Shown piece after piece: positions 54,401 to 64,000 of a DNA stretch of 64,000 nucleotides. The first letter of the stretch is position 1, and each line of letters begins with the position of its first letter. The notes beneath the pieces were generated by a model. The model had not been told where the DNA came from. It worked only from the letters and a program-made list of their open reading frames with translations, and ran no database searches. The DNA is taken from assembly GCF_000003815.2 (NCBI RefSeq), contig NC_049979.1:12822613-12886612 (forward strand), read 5' to 3'. The position numbers and the translations under genes are program-made. The DNA comes from Branchiostoma floridae. Lineage: Eukaryota > Chordata > Leptocardii > Amphioxiformes > Branchiostomatidae.

Positions 54401-55467
54401 ATTGTACCTGTAGACATTACTTACTAGCTTTCATTAAGACATGAGAAACCCTGGTAACTTCAGGGGAAGTATGCTTTTGTTATTGCCTTTATTTTGATTT
54501 TTTAGCATATTTTTTTTTTACAATCTTGCTGTTTAATGTACAAATGTACCACCATTCCATTAGTATAGCTCATGTTGTAATATACATCAACAGCAAGAAA
54601 AAATGTAGAGACTCTAAATTCAATAGAATACAGGAAAACTGCAGATGTAAGCAGTATCAGATTTAAACTGTACAGTTCCAATAGGTAACTTCATACCAGA
54701 TCAAGGGTAAATAGATACTTCTCTGACAACTTGTTTGTGCGGTCAATTTCCCCCAGTGTTGAAGGCTACACAGTAAGTTGTATGCACACCCTCAGTCCCT
54801 GCCCTGGTGAGGCTGAAGGACACCTTTTACAGCCTTTGTCTCCATACAAGTGGTCATAAATCATGAAACGGTCAAAGACATAATGATGTTTTTCCTGTTC
54901 TTGAGTATGCTCTACCATTACATGCATGTCCCATACCATAACCCTGCATCACTGACTTCCGGCCCTGTACCTTATCAGATGGCATACTTGTGAGACATAT
55001 CAAGTACAGGTACTGCCCTTCACACACCTAATTAATGATCCTGTCAAATGACTGAGTAACTTTCTTTGCCATTGGTGGGGTCCCTTTCCTTTATGGCCTT
55101 GAATCAATGGCTATTTTTAGATACCCAGTCAAGGTTGACAATCAAAATGATTGATTTTTGAGTTAAAGAAAATATAAAATATAAGTTTGTTGTACATGTA
55201 TGGCATGGCCTGTTCAGGACTATTTTCTGTTTCACTTAAAATATAAAGATCTATTCCTTACTTCACTGTGTGACTCCATATCTTAAGATATGCTTCAAAT
55301 TCAACTTTCATGTTGATCAATGTTAGTTCAAGGTGCAGTCTGGTTTAATGATATTTTCTGTTCCCACTTTTCCTCCATAGGTGATGGTTGCTAAGTCCCC
55401 AATTGCACCTTTCTCAAGTTTTGTGTACACCATACAAAGCAGTGGCATTGTTTTACAAGGTAAGTGA
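27443..55467 (+). CDS. RAD51B: RAD51B, RecA-family recombination paralogue
   Basis: Subunit of the nuclear BCDX2 RAD51-paralogue complex (with RAD51C, RAD51D and XRCC2), which helps RAD51 in homologous recombination. Exons: 27443-27529, 28870-28983, 29255-29371, 29788-29924, 30058-30177, 30505-30688, 49741-49840, 49967-50079, 55381-55459. All are joined by GT-AG and in phase, giving 350 codons plus one base. N-terminal domain KLRRLGLEPELVDRLERHK resembles human KLKRVGLSQELCDRLSRHQ. Walker A GPAGCGKTQ has Lys115. Then GGAVVYIDTESAFSAER; Walker B RLVILD at 206-211; VASVVRKEFD; VTNQITT; AALGNTWSHSVNTRLI; AKSPIAPFSSFVYTI. The 3' end is unsettled. Reading through the last donor gives Gly-Lys-stop (55465-55467), while splicing to 59738 gives Val-Ser-Leu-stop. 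Human isoforms diverge at the same LVLQ point. Intron 6 is 19 kb and intron 8 is 5.3 kb. The paralogue call is RAD51B rather than C or D throughout. Confidence 0.95.
27995..28423. repeat. Element with inverted TTTCCCCGTCA repeats in RAD51B intron 1
   Basis: Left block 27995-28070 has three copies of (T)TTCCC(C)GTCA plus GGATGTTTCCC. Right block 28345-28423 has the same motifs inverted (GACGGGGAAACATCC, TGATGGGGAAAAGG). About 275 bp of unrelated sequence, including an (AC)n run at 28279-28292, lies between. Probably a MITE with repetitive subterminal sequence; exact ends are uncertain. Confidence 0.6.
28437..28622 (-). mobile_element. Retroelement-like insertion with 12-bp direct repeats
   Basis: Flanked by TCCTGATAGGTT at 28425-28436 and 28623-28634. 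The minus strand contains GAGAAGGATCAGAGGACTGATCGAAAGCTTG, split as a GATCAG/CTGATC hairpin followed by GAAAGCTTG, a pattern often seen in Penelope-like elements and related SINE tails. It ends in an AT-rich stretch. Non-coding, 186 bp. The class assignment is tentative. Confidence 0.5.
35195..35248. repeat. (CA)n-rich microsatellite
   Basis: Imperfect CACACA runs broken by CAAACACT. Confidence 0.9.
36187..37138. mobile_element. Mutator-like non-autonomous element with long TIRs
   Basis: Inverted arms of about 260 bp (36187-36455 and about 36865-37138) begin GGTTTACGGAAAAG and contain tandem CTGGGCTGTCTAC repeats, GGACCTACGAAAGCCCATTG and a GTTACATAACCCAGAGGTTC block. The flanking direct repeat CCTGGTTGTCC is 11 bp (36176-36186 and 37139-37149). 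Long inverted repeats with a 9-11-bp duplication fit the Mutator superfamily. The interior, about 36455-36865, includes a fragment of reverse-transcriptase-like sequence. Confidence 0.82.
36495..36590 (-). pseudogene. Fragment of LINE reverse-transcriptase C-terminal region
   Basis: Minus-strand translation gives LILMYGAEAWTLTATKERLL followed by TAFDQ. The motif YG(A/S)E(A/T)WTL followed by a basic stretch and AFD is typical of the region after the reverse-transcriptase domain of many non-LTR retrotransposons. The fragment is about 30 residues and lies inside the Mutator-like element. Confidence 0.6.
42297..42684. repeat. Foldback with ~155-bp, nearly perfect arms
   Basis: Left arm 42297-42451 (starting near AACATCAAGCAGATTAAAAT) and right arm 42529-42684 are inverted copies that I read as identical except for about three small differences: A/G near the outer end, TATTAAT versus TAATTAAT, and an outer-end indel. 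The 77-bp loop consists of repeated CCAGAATTCTGGCTCAG and CAGAATTCTCC units, themselves palindromic around GAATTC. It is in RAD51B intron 6. There is no coding capacity. Confidence 0.92.
44636..44819. mobile_element. Short MITE with 9-bp target duplication
   Basis: Ends TACCCTGGAGGCC and, on the right complement, TACCCTGGGAGCC. The flanking direct repeat CATACTTAT is perfect (44627-44635 and 44820-44828). The interior has a hairpin ACTCC...GGAGT around CTTCGGGCTTAAACTCCCAC. 184 bp, non-coding; superfamily not assigned. Confidence 0.85.
46561..46681 (-). mobile_element. tRNA-derived SINE remnant
   Basis: On the minus strand an A-box-like TGGCCTAGTAGTAAGCG (46667-46651) is followed 29 bases later by a B-box-like GTTCGAATCC (46621-46612), the internal polymerase III promoter pattern of tRNA genes. 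The cloverleaf stems do not close well. A downstream hairpin CGCAAGAG...CTCTTGCG follows, so it is a SINE-type relic rather than a functional tRNA. Confidence 0.6.
50136..50451. mobile_element. CAGGGCTC-ended hAT-like MITE in RAD51B intron 8
   Basis: Inverted ends CAGGGCTCAAAATACT and CAGGGCTCGAAATACC. The interior has repeated ACCTGCAC and GCAGGT motifs. The immediate flanks share only CATGT (50131-50135 and 50452-50456). It lies 57 bp into the intron after exon 8. Confidence 0.78.
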
Positions 55468-57106
55468 TGGGTGATAGAACTATATTTCATCTCTAATGTA
55501 CAGTGTGTCCATTTTTCTAGTTCGGAACAGAATGGAAAGTCTGTCAAAAAAACTAAAATGCATAACAAAACACAGCCGTAGTCTAACCGCTGCTTAAAGA
55601 GTAAGTACGTATGGTTGTACTAAGACATACAATTATTCAGAGGAAGGATCGACAACCCAGTGCTTTTTAAGTTGCAGGTGTTCCTTGTCAGTCTCAACAC
55701 ATTCATTGTGAAAAGAAAACTTGACCTTCACTTCCATGGCAAAAAATGTGAAACATTATTATGACCCAACACTTTTTTGTACATCTGACTTTGACGGAAT
55801 GTATGACTGAACTGCTGTGGAATCATGGAGTGGGAAAGAACCAGACCCAAACAGAACATTTCCATTTGAAGTGGAAGGAATGCCTGCTGGTTTGAAATTT
55901 TGACAATGTGATTTTTCATGTGTCAGCATGTGTCCAGCATTGTTTTCTTGCTCTAATGAGAAAGACTTCCTCTGATGTTTGCAGTGGTCACCCTTAGAAA
56001 CATCTGAAAGATGTGTCTACATGGGAAACTACACCCATTGTTGACTACATACCAACATTTCCACTTGTCCAAGGTGACCTTAGAGAGTGGCTCCTGATGA
56101 AGACACGCATGCCACTGTTGTATGAAGAGTACTATTAACATAAAAAGAACAATTTTCTATACCTCTGATTCATATTCACCTCGATTCCTCTCCTAATCTC
56201 TCAGTAAACATCATAGCATGTGTGGCTTGGAGAATTTGTTGCATATTTATACTTTTTTTAAGAATGTCATCTTCAGCCATATGCCTGTGCCAGAACATCA
56301 TACATCTAAATAGCATTTGATACTTTCATGCAGACCATCTCCTTCCATCCAATTGTATGTTGACACATTCCAAACCTTCTCTATGATGGTCAACAAGTGA
56401 TGCGCACATGCTTGTTGCAAAGCACATGAAGATCACAGAGTGTGACAGGTGAAAAGCCTGTGGTGACCCAACCCTTCAGAGTCATGCTCAGTAGATATTT
56501 GCATACAGTGAAGCACCAACAGAAAGACAGGTGCTATTCACTGGTTCGCAGGCATGGAACATACGGGTACACACTTTTCCCACAGCAGTGCTCTGTTCTT
56601 TCACCTTTGTCCAATACATTTTTCATAATTATCATAGTTCCAAAAGTACCGATAATCGAAAATGTTGGACACAGGACCAAATATGATTTGGTGCAAATAT
56701 TTTGTATGGCAGCCCACCCCATGAGATTGAGGGTATTATTGTTAATGTCAGATAAGGGAAAAATTGTCATGCCTTTCAACCAAAATGAGTCACCTATTAC
56801 GGCTAAAATAACTTTTAAAGGATTGCTGGCAACTTTGTCTGGCCATGTGTTACAGAAATGAGGTTTAAGAACGGAATACCTTGACTTAGGTGTGAACAAG
56901 TATCATGTTCACTGAATAAACATCAAGGTCTTTAGTTGAATGTCAAATGGATTCGATTACTTGAAAGCTCAGGGCATTCAAAGAGCATATGGGCAGATGG
57001 CCTGTGGTATACCTGTAAACTAAAGTTGTTTATTTTTGGAAGTATAACTACAAATAAACTGGAAAGGTGTGACCTAATCTGTGCTCCAACAAGGGTACAA
57101 AGTGAA

Positions 57107-57206
57107 NNNNNNNNNNNNNNNNNNNNNNNNNNNNNNNNNNNNNNNNNNNNNNNNNNNNNNNNNNNNNNNNNNNNNNNNNNNNNNNNNNNNNNNNNNNNNN
57201 NNNNNN
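57107..57206. other. Assembly gap flanked by identical 52-bp sequence (100 N)
   Basis: The 52 bases before the gap (57055-57106, starting TAAACTGGAAAGGTGTGACC) are identical to the 52 bases after it (57207-57258). The contig ends probably overlap, and the gap is then artificial. Confidence 0.95.
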
Positions 57207-59295
57207 TAAACTGGAAAGGTGTGACCTAATCTGTGCTCCAACAAGGGTACAAAGTGAACAGAAAGGGACTTAAGTACAAAGTAGTCCCATCTTCATCTGT
57301 CAGTTTGGTACTGCCCTTAAAGATGCTATCTCCTTCTTGTAAAGGTTCTTTGTTGCTATCAAGGTAAATATAGTAACAGTAAACATGGCAGCTAATTGAA
57401 AGTGTTCATCATGAGAAGGTTGCTGAACTTGTCATAGCTGCCAAGGGAATTGATTAGTACAATTACTGCAGTGCTGGGTAGAATTGTCATGTCTACTTTC
57501 CATCATTGTGACTATTGGAGAAACCTTTCTGTGTTTTGGTAAGTAGCTCTTGCCTAAGATGAGGATACACCATATTTTCATATATTGATGTAGATACCAA
57601 TTGCAAGAACAGATAAGTTTTACTTGTGTAATTTTGTATGGTATATTAAAACAGTGTAGGTCATTCCCATGACATGGTAAAGTGTGGCTTCACAAGGATG
57701 TGACGTCCTGTGTCTGGATATCATCCAGACTGGGGGGTTAGATATTTTCAGCTCTTATCATGGAGGATATTTCATCAACTCATCTCAGATCAACACCCTG
57801 GCTGGTGTGACGAGGAATCGACTGTGTCAACTCCAACATTATTTTCTCTAGTTTAGTAGTTATCAGAAACTTCTCAGTCAAACTGCTTAATAGATTTCAG
57901 TTAGTTTTCAAATAACATACTCAGATGCATAAATGCACAAACACTTGTATCTCAAACTTGCAAAGTATGGCAACACAACATGACTCATACTTACAATGTT
58001 GATAAGATAAACAAGCGTCAGAGAAGGAAGATTTGGATGCGGCAGAATGTAAGATAATGTAGGTGATAGCAGAACACTCCTTTGTGGTATAAACAGGAGA
58101 GGGGAATGTAGGGAATGTCTGAACAATACTCGGGGCAATGCATGCTGGCGAACTCTTCTCAAACACAAGCACAGCAACTCAACCCTTGTTGGAATGCAAA
58201 ATCATGTCTAGCTGTACAACAAAGTAGGAGGTTGTCAGTAAACAAATATAGACAAGAATGTCTTTAGCCTCTCTTGGTGATATCATCGAGGTCACTCACG
58301 GTCAAAAGTAGCTGTAGATTCTGTTAATCAAGTGAAATGATCTTGACTTTGGCCATGTGTGTCCTCATGATGGTTTGATGGCTGGCATTCGTGAAGATTT
58401 GAGTGAGCTAATATCGTAGATTATGCACTTCGTAGATGACAAGTATTGTTACTAACAGTAGAATGACCAGATGATGAAACTCTCTTAAAAGTCACAAATG
58501 TCAAAGACCTTTCTTAAAACTGTTGAGTCTGTGCTGACATATTTATCTAATGTCTAAGCAGAGGTGTGGTTTGTGCAATGACTACTAATCTTGTCATAGG
58601 AGTTCTCAATAATCTTGTCAGACTGCATAAAAGAATGTTGGCCCAAAGCCAAACATCATACTTTCCAACTGACAACAGAAAACTTGCTGGTTGAATACAT
58701 AGTTTTGTTGTTGGCTTGCTGAACATGAAACACCAGATGGTATGCACTCTTTTGAATCTGTGTCATCTCAGTAAAATTCGGGCAGGTAAAGTTTGATGAT
58801 AACATCTAAATAAACAACATAGCCAATATCTAAAAGAGCCAGAGTTGACAAAGTCAGCAGTAGAACAAAAGGACAGATGCCTCAGGTATTTATTCCGCCT
58901 GTCATTTTTACTGACAATCAGCACATGACTCAGGAGAGACAGATCAAAGGTCAAGCATGACATCATCAAGTGCCTCCAGGCAAAGTTTCAGCATACTGAG
59001 GGTCATCATGACTTTTAAATGTTAAAGCTGGGGTTGCTTGTTAGGGATATCTCTGCTCGGTTGTGGGCATGTCCATGGTAGGAAACAAACACTTTGTAAA
59101 ACCTTCCTCATCCATTCCAAGTGCTAACTCATGGCCAAGATCCTAGATTAATGGTTTAGTCCACTTACTCGCTATAGTACTCGCAGCCAGACCAATAAAA
59201 AAATTAAACAAGGTTATGTGCCAAAAAATGAAACCGCATGGATAGGAAACTAGCCTGAAGTCCAGCCTTGTTCACTTTAGTCCGCTCCCAAAGGT

Positions 59296-59498
59296 NNNNN
59301 NNNNNNNNNNNNNNNNNNNNNNNNNNNNNNNNNNNNNNNNNNNNNNNNNNNNNNNNNNNNNNNNNNNNNNNNNNNNNNNNNNNNNNNNNNNNNNNNNNNN
59401 NNNNNNNNNNNNNNNNNNNNNNNNNNNNNNNNNNNNNNNNNNNNNNNNNNNNNNNNNNNNNNNNNNNNNNNNNNNNNNNNNNNNNNNNNNNNNNNNNN
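59296..59498. other. Assembly gap (203 N)
   Basis: 203 consecutive N, presumably a size estimate. Confidence 0.99.
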
Positions 59499-59737
59499 TC
59501 CTCAGGATCAGTCTCTTTTTCTTAGGGCAGCAAATGAGTGACAGTTACTTCCTGTACTGCTCTCATGCCTTGTAATTTGCGACACTCTGGGATGGGTAGT
59601 AAGAAATAGCGAATGCACCCAAGCTCCAAATGTCCATGAAAAGCGATTGGGGACTACCGGGTGTAGTTTTTTCAAACAGTAAAATATTTAACCTTGACTC
59701 CCTAATTTCTTCTTTCTCCCACCCACTTTTTTTACAG

Positions 59738-59748
59738 TTTCCCTTTGA
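59738..59748 (+). CDS. RAD51B: Candidate RAD51B terminal exon (Val-Ser-Leu-stop)
   Basis: A very strong acceptor (TTCTTCTTTCTCCCACCCAC then T-tract and ACAG ending 59737) precedes bases that complete the phase-1 codon left by exon 55381-55459 as GTT, then TCC CTT TGA. This would give a 353-residue protein, close to the 350-residue human isoform. An AATAAA at 60353-60358 could end the transcript. There is no homology support because the tail is variable. Confidence 0.35.
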
Positions 59749-59790
59749 CTGAGTATGAAGCTGACTAATTTGTGCAGTCTCTATGCCTTG

Positions 59791-59806
59791 TCTGTCTGTC
59801 TGTCTG
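59791..59806. repeat. (TCTG)4 microsatellite
   Basis: Four perfect tandem TCTG units. Confidence 0.9.
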
Positions 59807-61122
59807 AATGTTTGGCAGGGTTAAAACATTGTGTTGCTTATGCATCTTGGCAAAGGAAAGGTTAGGAATGTGTTATTTTGGCTAGCTTGCCCCTTGCTGG
59901 AAGGACAGTACTTCATCAGCATGCAGCGCACCTCTCCATGTGCAGGTGTACAGGATATTGCGTGCAGTAGGCAGCATTAGAAGATGATTTGCTCTACTGT
60001 GTTTTGCTTTTGTTATCTTGGATTGGAGAAGGTGTTTTATAAACAATTTTTAAGGCATTCAGCCTGGGAGATTTTCTCCAAAGGAGTCGTGACTTTTGGA
60101 TTCGGCCCGATGCAGGGGTGGTGGGAAACAACATTTTGACATTTCTTCTACTTGGAGAGGATATCTTACCTGGATGTCATCCTCCTAGTTACCACTGGCT
60201 TTATACTCTTTTCGCTTTCTCCATGGCCATGCAGATCAGGCAAAAAGAATGTGCCAGCGGTAACGGGATGGTAACCAGGCTAGGGGAAAACATGACAATT
60301 CCTTGTATCTTTCTTTACACCATTTGATGATATTGATTTGCAAAGCTTTTCAAATAAATCAACATTTCATATGAAACTTTTCCCCACAAATATACTCAAG
60401 TCAAACTGTCACAGGTTTTAAGCAAGCATTCAATTTTTTCAAACTTTTTTTCAAATTTTTCCCAGCCCTGAGGTCAAAAAGCAAGATGTTTACCACTAAG
60501 CCAAAGCCTTAGAAGCAAATGTACACAGAGTGAACTTGGTGAATCTTAAAACATGGCCACTGACAATGCATGAAAGATGACAAGAATCATGGATGTGTGT
60601 ATTGTATAGCTGTCCCCGGGGGCACAGTTTACACAGATTTGTTTGTTATTAATTTGTTTTGGCAACAGCTGTACTAAGAATAACAGGAATTATGGTCTGA
60701 ATGAGCCTAGATGCTACATGACACTGCAGAGCTTTTTTCACAGTACATTCTAACTTAAGTACCATTATGTGATATATACTGACTTGACTGTCCCTTTATT
60801 ATTGGGTTATTAGTGATCATTCCGGTAAATAGGGCATCATTTCAATGGTGACCTGTCACACCTTGGTGTTAAGAAGGGCATGACATTGAGCTGTCATTAA
60901 AATGACGAGTACCGTACTGTATTTACTGTGGGACATCATTGGTATATAACTAATATGACTAATCGGATTCTCCAGTGACATATTGTGGTGCAAATGGAAT
61001 GGCCAGTAGGCATCATTAGACTGTGGTATTGTTCATGGTAACCTGCTCTACCTGTTCTTCTGCAATATTGGTGGCAATTTTGAGCTGAGTGATCAAAAGC
61101 ACATACATGTCATTAATCTTTT

Positions 61123-61175
61123 CATCAGATAAGATAATTACCCCCCTACCATGGTAATTATCTGATCAGTGATGG
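61123..61175. repeat. Short palindrome around TAATTATC
   Basis: CATCAGATAAGATAATTACC is mirrored by GGTAATTATCTGATCAGTGATG across a CCCCTACCAT centre. Confidence 0.6.
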
Positions 61176-62266
61176 GGCTTACTCTACAGTCTGCATCAAA
61201 GAGTTCCAATCAGCATACTGTAGTTACCAAAGTGGTGATGTTGTATATACAGTGTCACCTTTATGGTCTAGTACCAGTACAAATGTGGTCAGCTGATAGT
61301 TATTTTACCAAAGCCAAGTGCTTCAGGCAAAGAAGGGAATTATTCTAAATCAGCTGGTCTTTTGGAGGTCTCAACACAATAGCCTTGCAATGATGATGTC
61401 ATTGTATATTTCTGGAAGAAAAGAAAAGAATATGGATTGACCTGGAGGCATGACAACAAAAGCTTTCACCCTCCATTGCACCCCATGATCCGCAAACCAC
61501 CACAAGCACCCCTTCATGGCACAAGTCTGCCCCGGGACATGGCACTGTGCCATATCGGGTCACTTCTTTTATCTCCCATTGGGGGTGACTTCTGGATAAT
61601 GCTCAGATTCTTGTGGAACAGTAAAATATGTTGCCTTTTATACTTGACCATCACAAGTTCACACCACTGGCCCCACACCTTATTACTGTGGAGAGGGATT
61701 GTATTGCCTGCCAGGGTCACTTTTCACAGATGTCTACTGCAAACTGGACCAGTTCCTGGCCTGCAGCTGTCAGTGTAATGCAGTAGTATACCATGTGTAG
61801 GGATGGGGAAAGGGGTACAGTCAAGGAAAGTGTTTGATAGAGATTTATAGAGAGGACTACAGAAAGTTATTATGAAAAAGTTAGATTAAAAGTTCTATTA
61901 AAGTCATTGCAACTTCAGGGTATTCAGAGTCAGACCATTACAGTAGCAGAAGACCAGGGTAGTATATCCACATTGCCTTCCCTACTGTAGTGTAGAATAT
62001 GTACAGTGGTATGTAATATCATAGCCTCAAATGCTTGTAAGAAACCTTATCCCATACTACAATTTATGTTGTATTAGTTAAATAAGCCTTAAGATAAGCT
62101 ATAGAACTGTAGCTTTGTAGATTACCTTGAACAATTGTTGTGCAATTAAGTTATATGTAAATTATAATTGTATTTATAATATTCTTTGTTCTAACCTGGA
62201 TGAGCCAGCGCAAAACAATACCAATCCCGAAAACAATACCAATCCCGTTGGTCAAGGGAGCAACCT

Positions 62267-62470
62267 GAATTATCTCCAAGTAGATCCTAAGGTGTCTTAA
62301 GATAATATCGTAAAGTTGGCCAAAGAATGGAAGATGATATTATGATACTATCTTATGTCGTAGTATCATAGGATCTGCTTGGAGATTACAACATGCACAC
62401 TCCTGGAGTTGGCACCTTACCTGATTATCTGCATTGCGCAGACTATCTTGAGGTAGGGTGTCAACTCTGG
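62267..62470. repeat. Two adjacent inverted-repeat elements
   Basis: First: 62267-62391, with TCTCCAAGTAGATCCTA at the left and TCTCCAAGCAGATCCTA on the right complement. Second: 62404-62470, with GAGTTGGCACCTTACC pairing with GGTAGGGTGTCAACTC. Immediately before, the 18-mer AAAACAATACCAATCCCG is tandemly duplicated (62212-62247). Confidence 0.6.
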
Positions 62471-64000
62471 GACCCTGACATAAGAATATCAAAGGGATTG
62501 CTATTACCTCGCCTGCTACGGATCTTGCATACACTGTGCAGGCTTTGTTGTTTCTTGTTCACATATGGTAAATACGTATGTAATATCATGTTAAAAAACA
62601 GGACCAAATGATCGTCAGATCTTCATCTTTATTCCCTGCAACATTGGCTGTTGCACAAGTAATCATACTTGTAGCTTGACTAATCTCCGCACCGCCTCCT
62701 CCAGTCCCCCTCAGTGATGGAATCGAGCACCTCTGCGCCAGGAGGGCTTCCCTGCACATTGTTGCACATAAGTGAGCCATTCACGCACTAATGACTCGCA
62801 CTGCTGCTTTAATTATGCCCGGCATACCCACGCTCTGCAACCTGTTGAATAATTCATTATGCATGTCCCCATGCAACAATACACCGTGGTGCATGTTCCA
62901 CAATCTTAGTTCGCTTAACTTTGAATCCTTATGTCTCACACATATACTATTACCTGAGACATACATGAAAATGACAAAGCTCCATGGAACTGAGTATATG
63001 CATACAAGAGGTTTAATCTGCAGTTTTAGCAAGGACATTATATCCTTGGGTTTAATGTTGTTGTTGGAACAATGCATAGGTGAACATCTTTCTGTTTCAC
63101 ATACTTTGAGATAATCTCACAGGGGATTAAAGGATATTGTGGTAATCAGATTTCCTCCTTGGTATGAATTGACTGATAAAGCTGGTGATCTCCCTGCCAG
63201 TCTGCAGAAGTCAGAGTTGTGGAAGTTGTGGTTGCGGCTGGGTAACATCAGGCCGGGGAGGTGAATCACTGCAGCCCCCTTTCAAGCCCCCGTTGACGGT
63301 GTAATGCCACCATGTGCTGCCACAATGGCGATGTCTATCATGGAGCAATTTTCAATGTGATGCGGAGGCCCTTTAAATCCGCAGCTATTTGGTATTGTGT
63401 GATTTTCAATTAATGCAGGCACCTTTGTGCCCACCCCTGCAAGTTGTATGGTAATACGGGATAATGTGGACACATTAGGGATCTGTGGTCGACAGTCCCA
63501 TTGTGGTGCAGGATGATTCAGGGCCAAAGGTTTCGGAGGTGGCCACATTCGCTGTGTAGTTTATCAAAGTCCTCCACAGTCATTGTTGCCAATTCTGTGA
63601 GCCTTCTAGGAAAGTGCTGTGTCACATTGAAGCAGCGACATCCTTCACTAACAATAGGCCTTTTCATTTGCCCATATTCATCCGCACTCCTACAAACTGG
63701 TTTTGCATATGCATTGTGCCAGCATAAACAATTTTCAGCCCATCACAAAAGCAGTGGCCCCTCCGGCAAGGCTTTTCTTCCTAGATTCATCAAAACATAT
63801 AAGCACAAGCAACAGAGAAAATGGATTTTGTCCACTACATCGGTATGAAAATGTTTCCTGTACAACAATGCAGCATTGTAATGGTAGATTTGACATCAAA
63901 TAGATAAATAAAACAAGAATTTTCCCCCTGTTTTGGCCCTCTAGCCAATACTAAGAAAAGTTATATTTTAATTTCGTTATCAACCATATACTGAAGAAAT

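Larger units (their letters stand above)
59807..64000. other. Non-coding region after RAD51B
   Basis: No recognisable protein on either strand. A degenerate tRNA-like A box, TGGCTTAGTGGTAAAC, is present on the minus strand at about 60512-60497, suggesting a SINE remnant. It includes the inverted repeats at 61123 and 62267, and a GC-balanced stretch at about 62640-63560 without repeat signatures. Confidence 0.5.

Noticed and set aside
27443..55459. Assignment as RAD51C, RAD51D or DMC1
   Set aside because: Blocks such as GAVVYIDTESAFSAER, SVASVVRKEFD and AALGNTWSHSVNTRL are specific to RAD51B.

Overview
The window is animal genomic DNA. It has short exons with GT-AG introns, AT-rich introns, many non-autonomous DNA transposons and several assembly gaps. 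Gene content and protein similarity point to a cephalochordate (amphioxus, Branchiostoma); that assignment is inference. Four protein genes can be read: the 3' end of an MTA-family NuRD subunit (+, 1-2451), a TMEM229-type membrane protein (+, 15493-16089), a complete ten-exon 3-hydroxyanthranilate 3,4-dioxygenase HAAO (-, 27041-20761), and RAD51B (+, from 27443, nine recognised exons to 55459). The HAAO exons join to exactly 305 codons and the RAD51B exons join in phase throughout, which strongly supports both models.

Layout: 1-2451 holds the last five coding exons of MTA. 2452-15473 has no recognisable cellular gene. It carries palindromic elements, a TA-flanked MITE, a ~163-bp tandem array split by another MITE, and a hAT-type MITE. 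TMEM229 follows, with an assembly gap and an apparent one-base frameshift. HAAO lies tail to tail with TMEM229 and head to head with RAD51B: their start codons are 401 bp apart, so 27042-27442 probably works as a bidirectional promoter. RAD51B fills the rest, with a 19-kb intron between the Walker B exon and the following exon. That intron holds a Mutator-like element with long inverted repeats, a nearly perfect ~155-bp foldback, a small 9-bp-TSD MITE and a tRNA-derived SINE remnant. The last 4 kb hold no recognised gene.

The four genes act separately: chromatin remodelling (MTA), an uncharacterised membrane protein (TMEM229), kynurenine-pathway catabolism (HAAO) and homologous recombination (RAD51B). 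The order is notable because in human MTA3 and HAAO are close together on 2p21, TMEM229B and RAD51B are close together on 14q23-24, and MTA1 is also on 14q. The window therefore looks like a pre-duplication ancestral block. No CRISPR array, operon or prokaryotic system is present. The most unusual local structures are a transposon inserted six bases inside an HAAO splice donor, a transposon nested inside another in HAAO intron 2, the intronic foldback, and in-frame repeat-borne splice donors in MTA.
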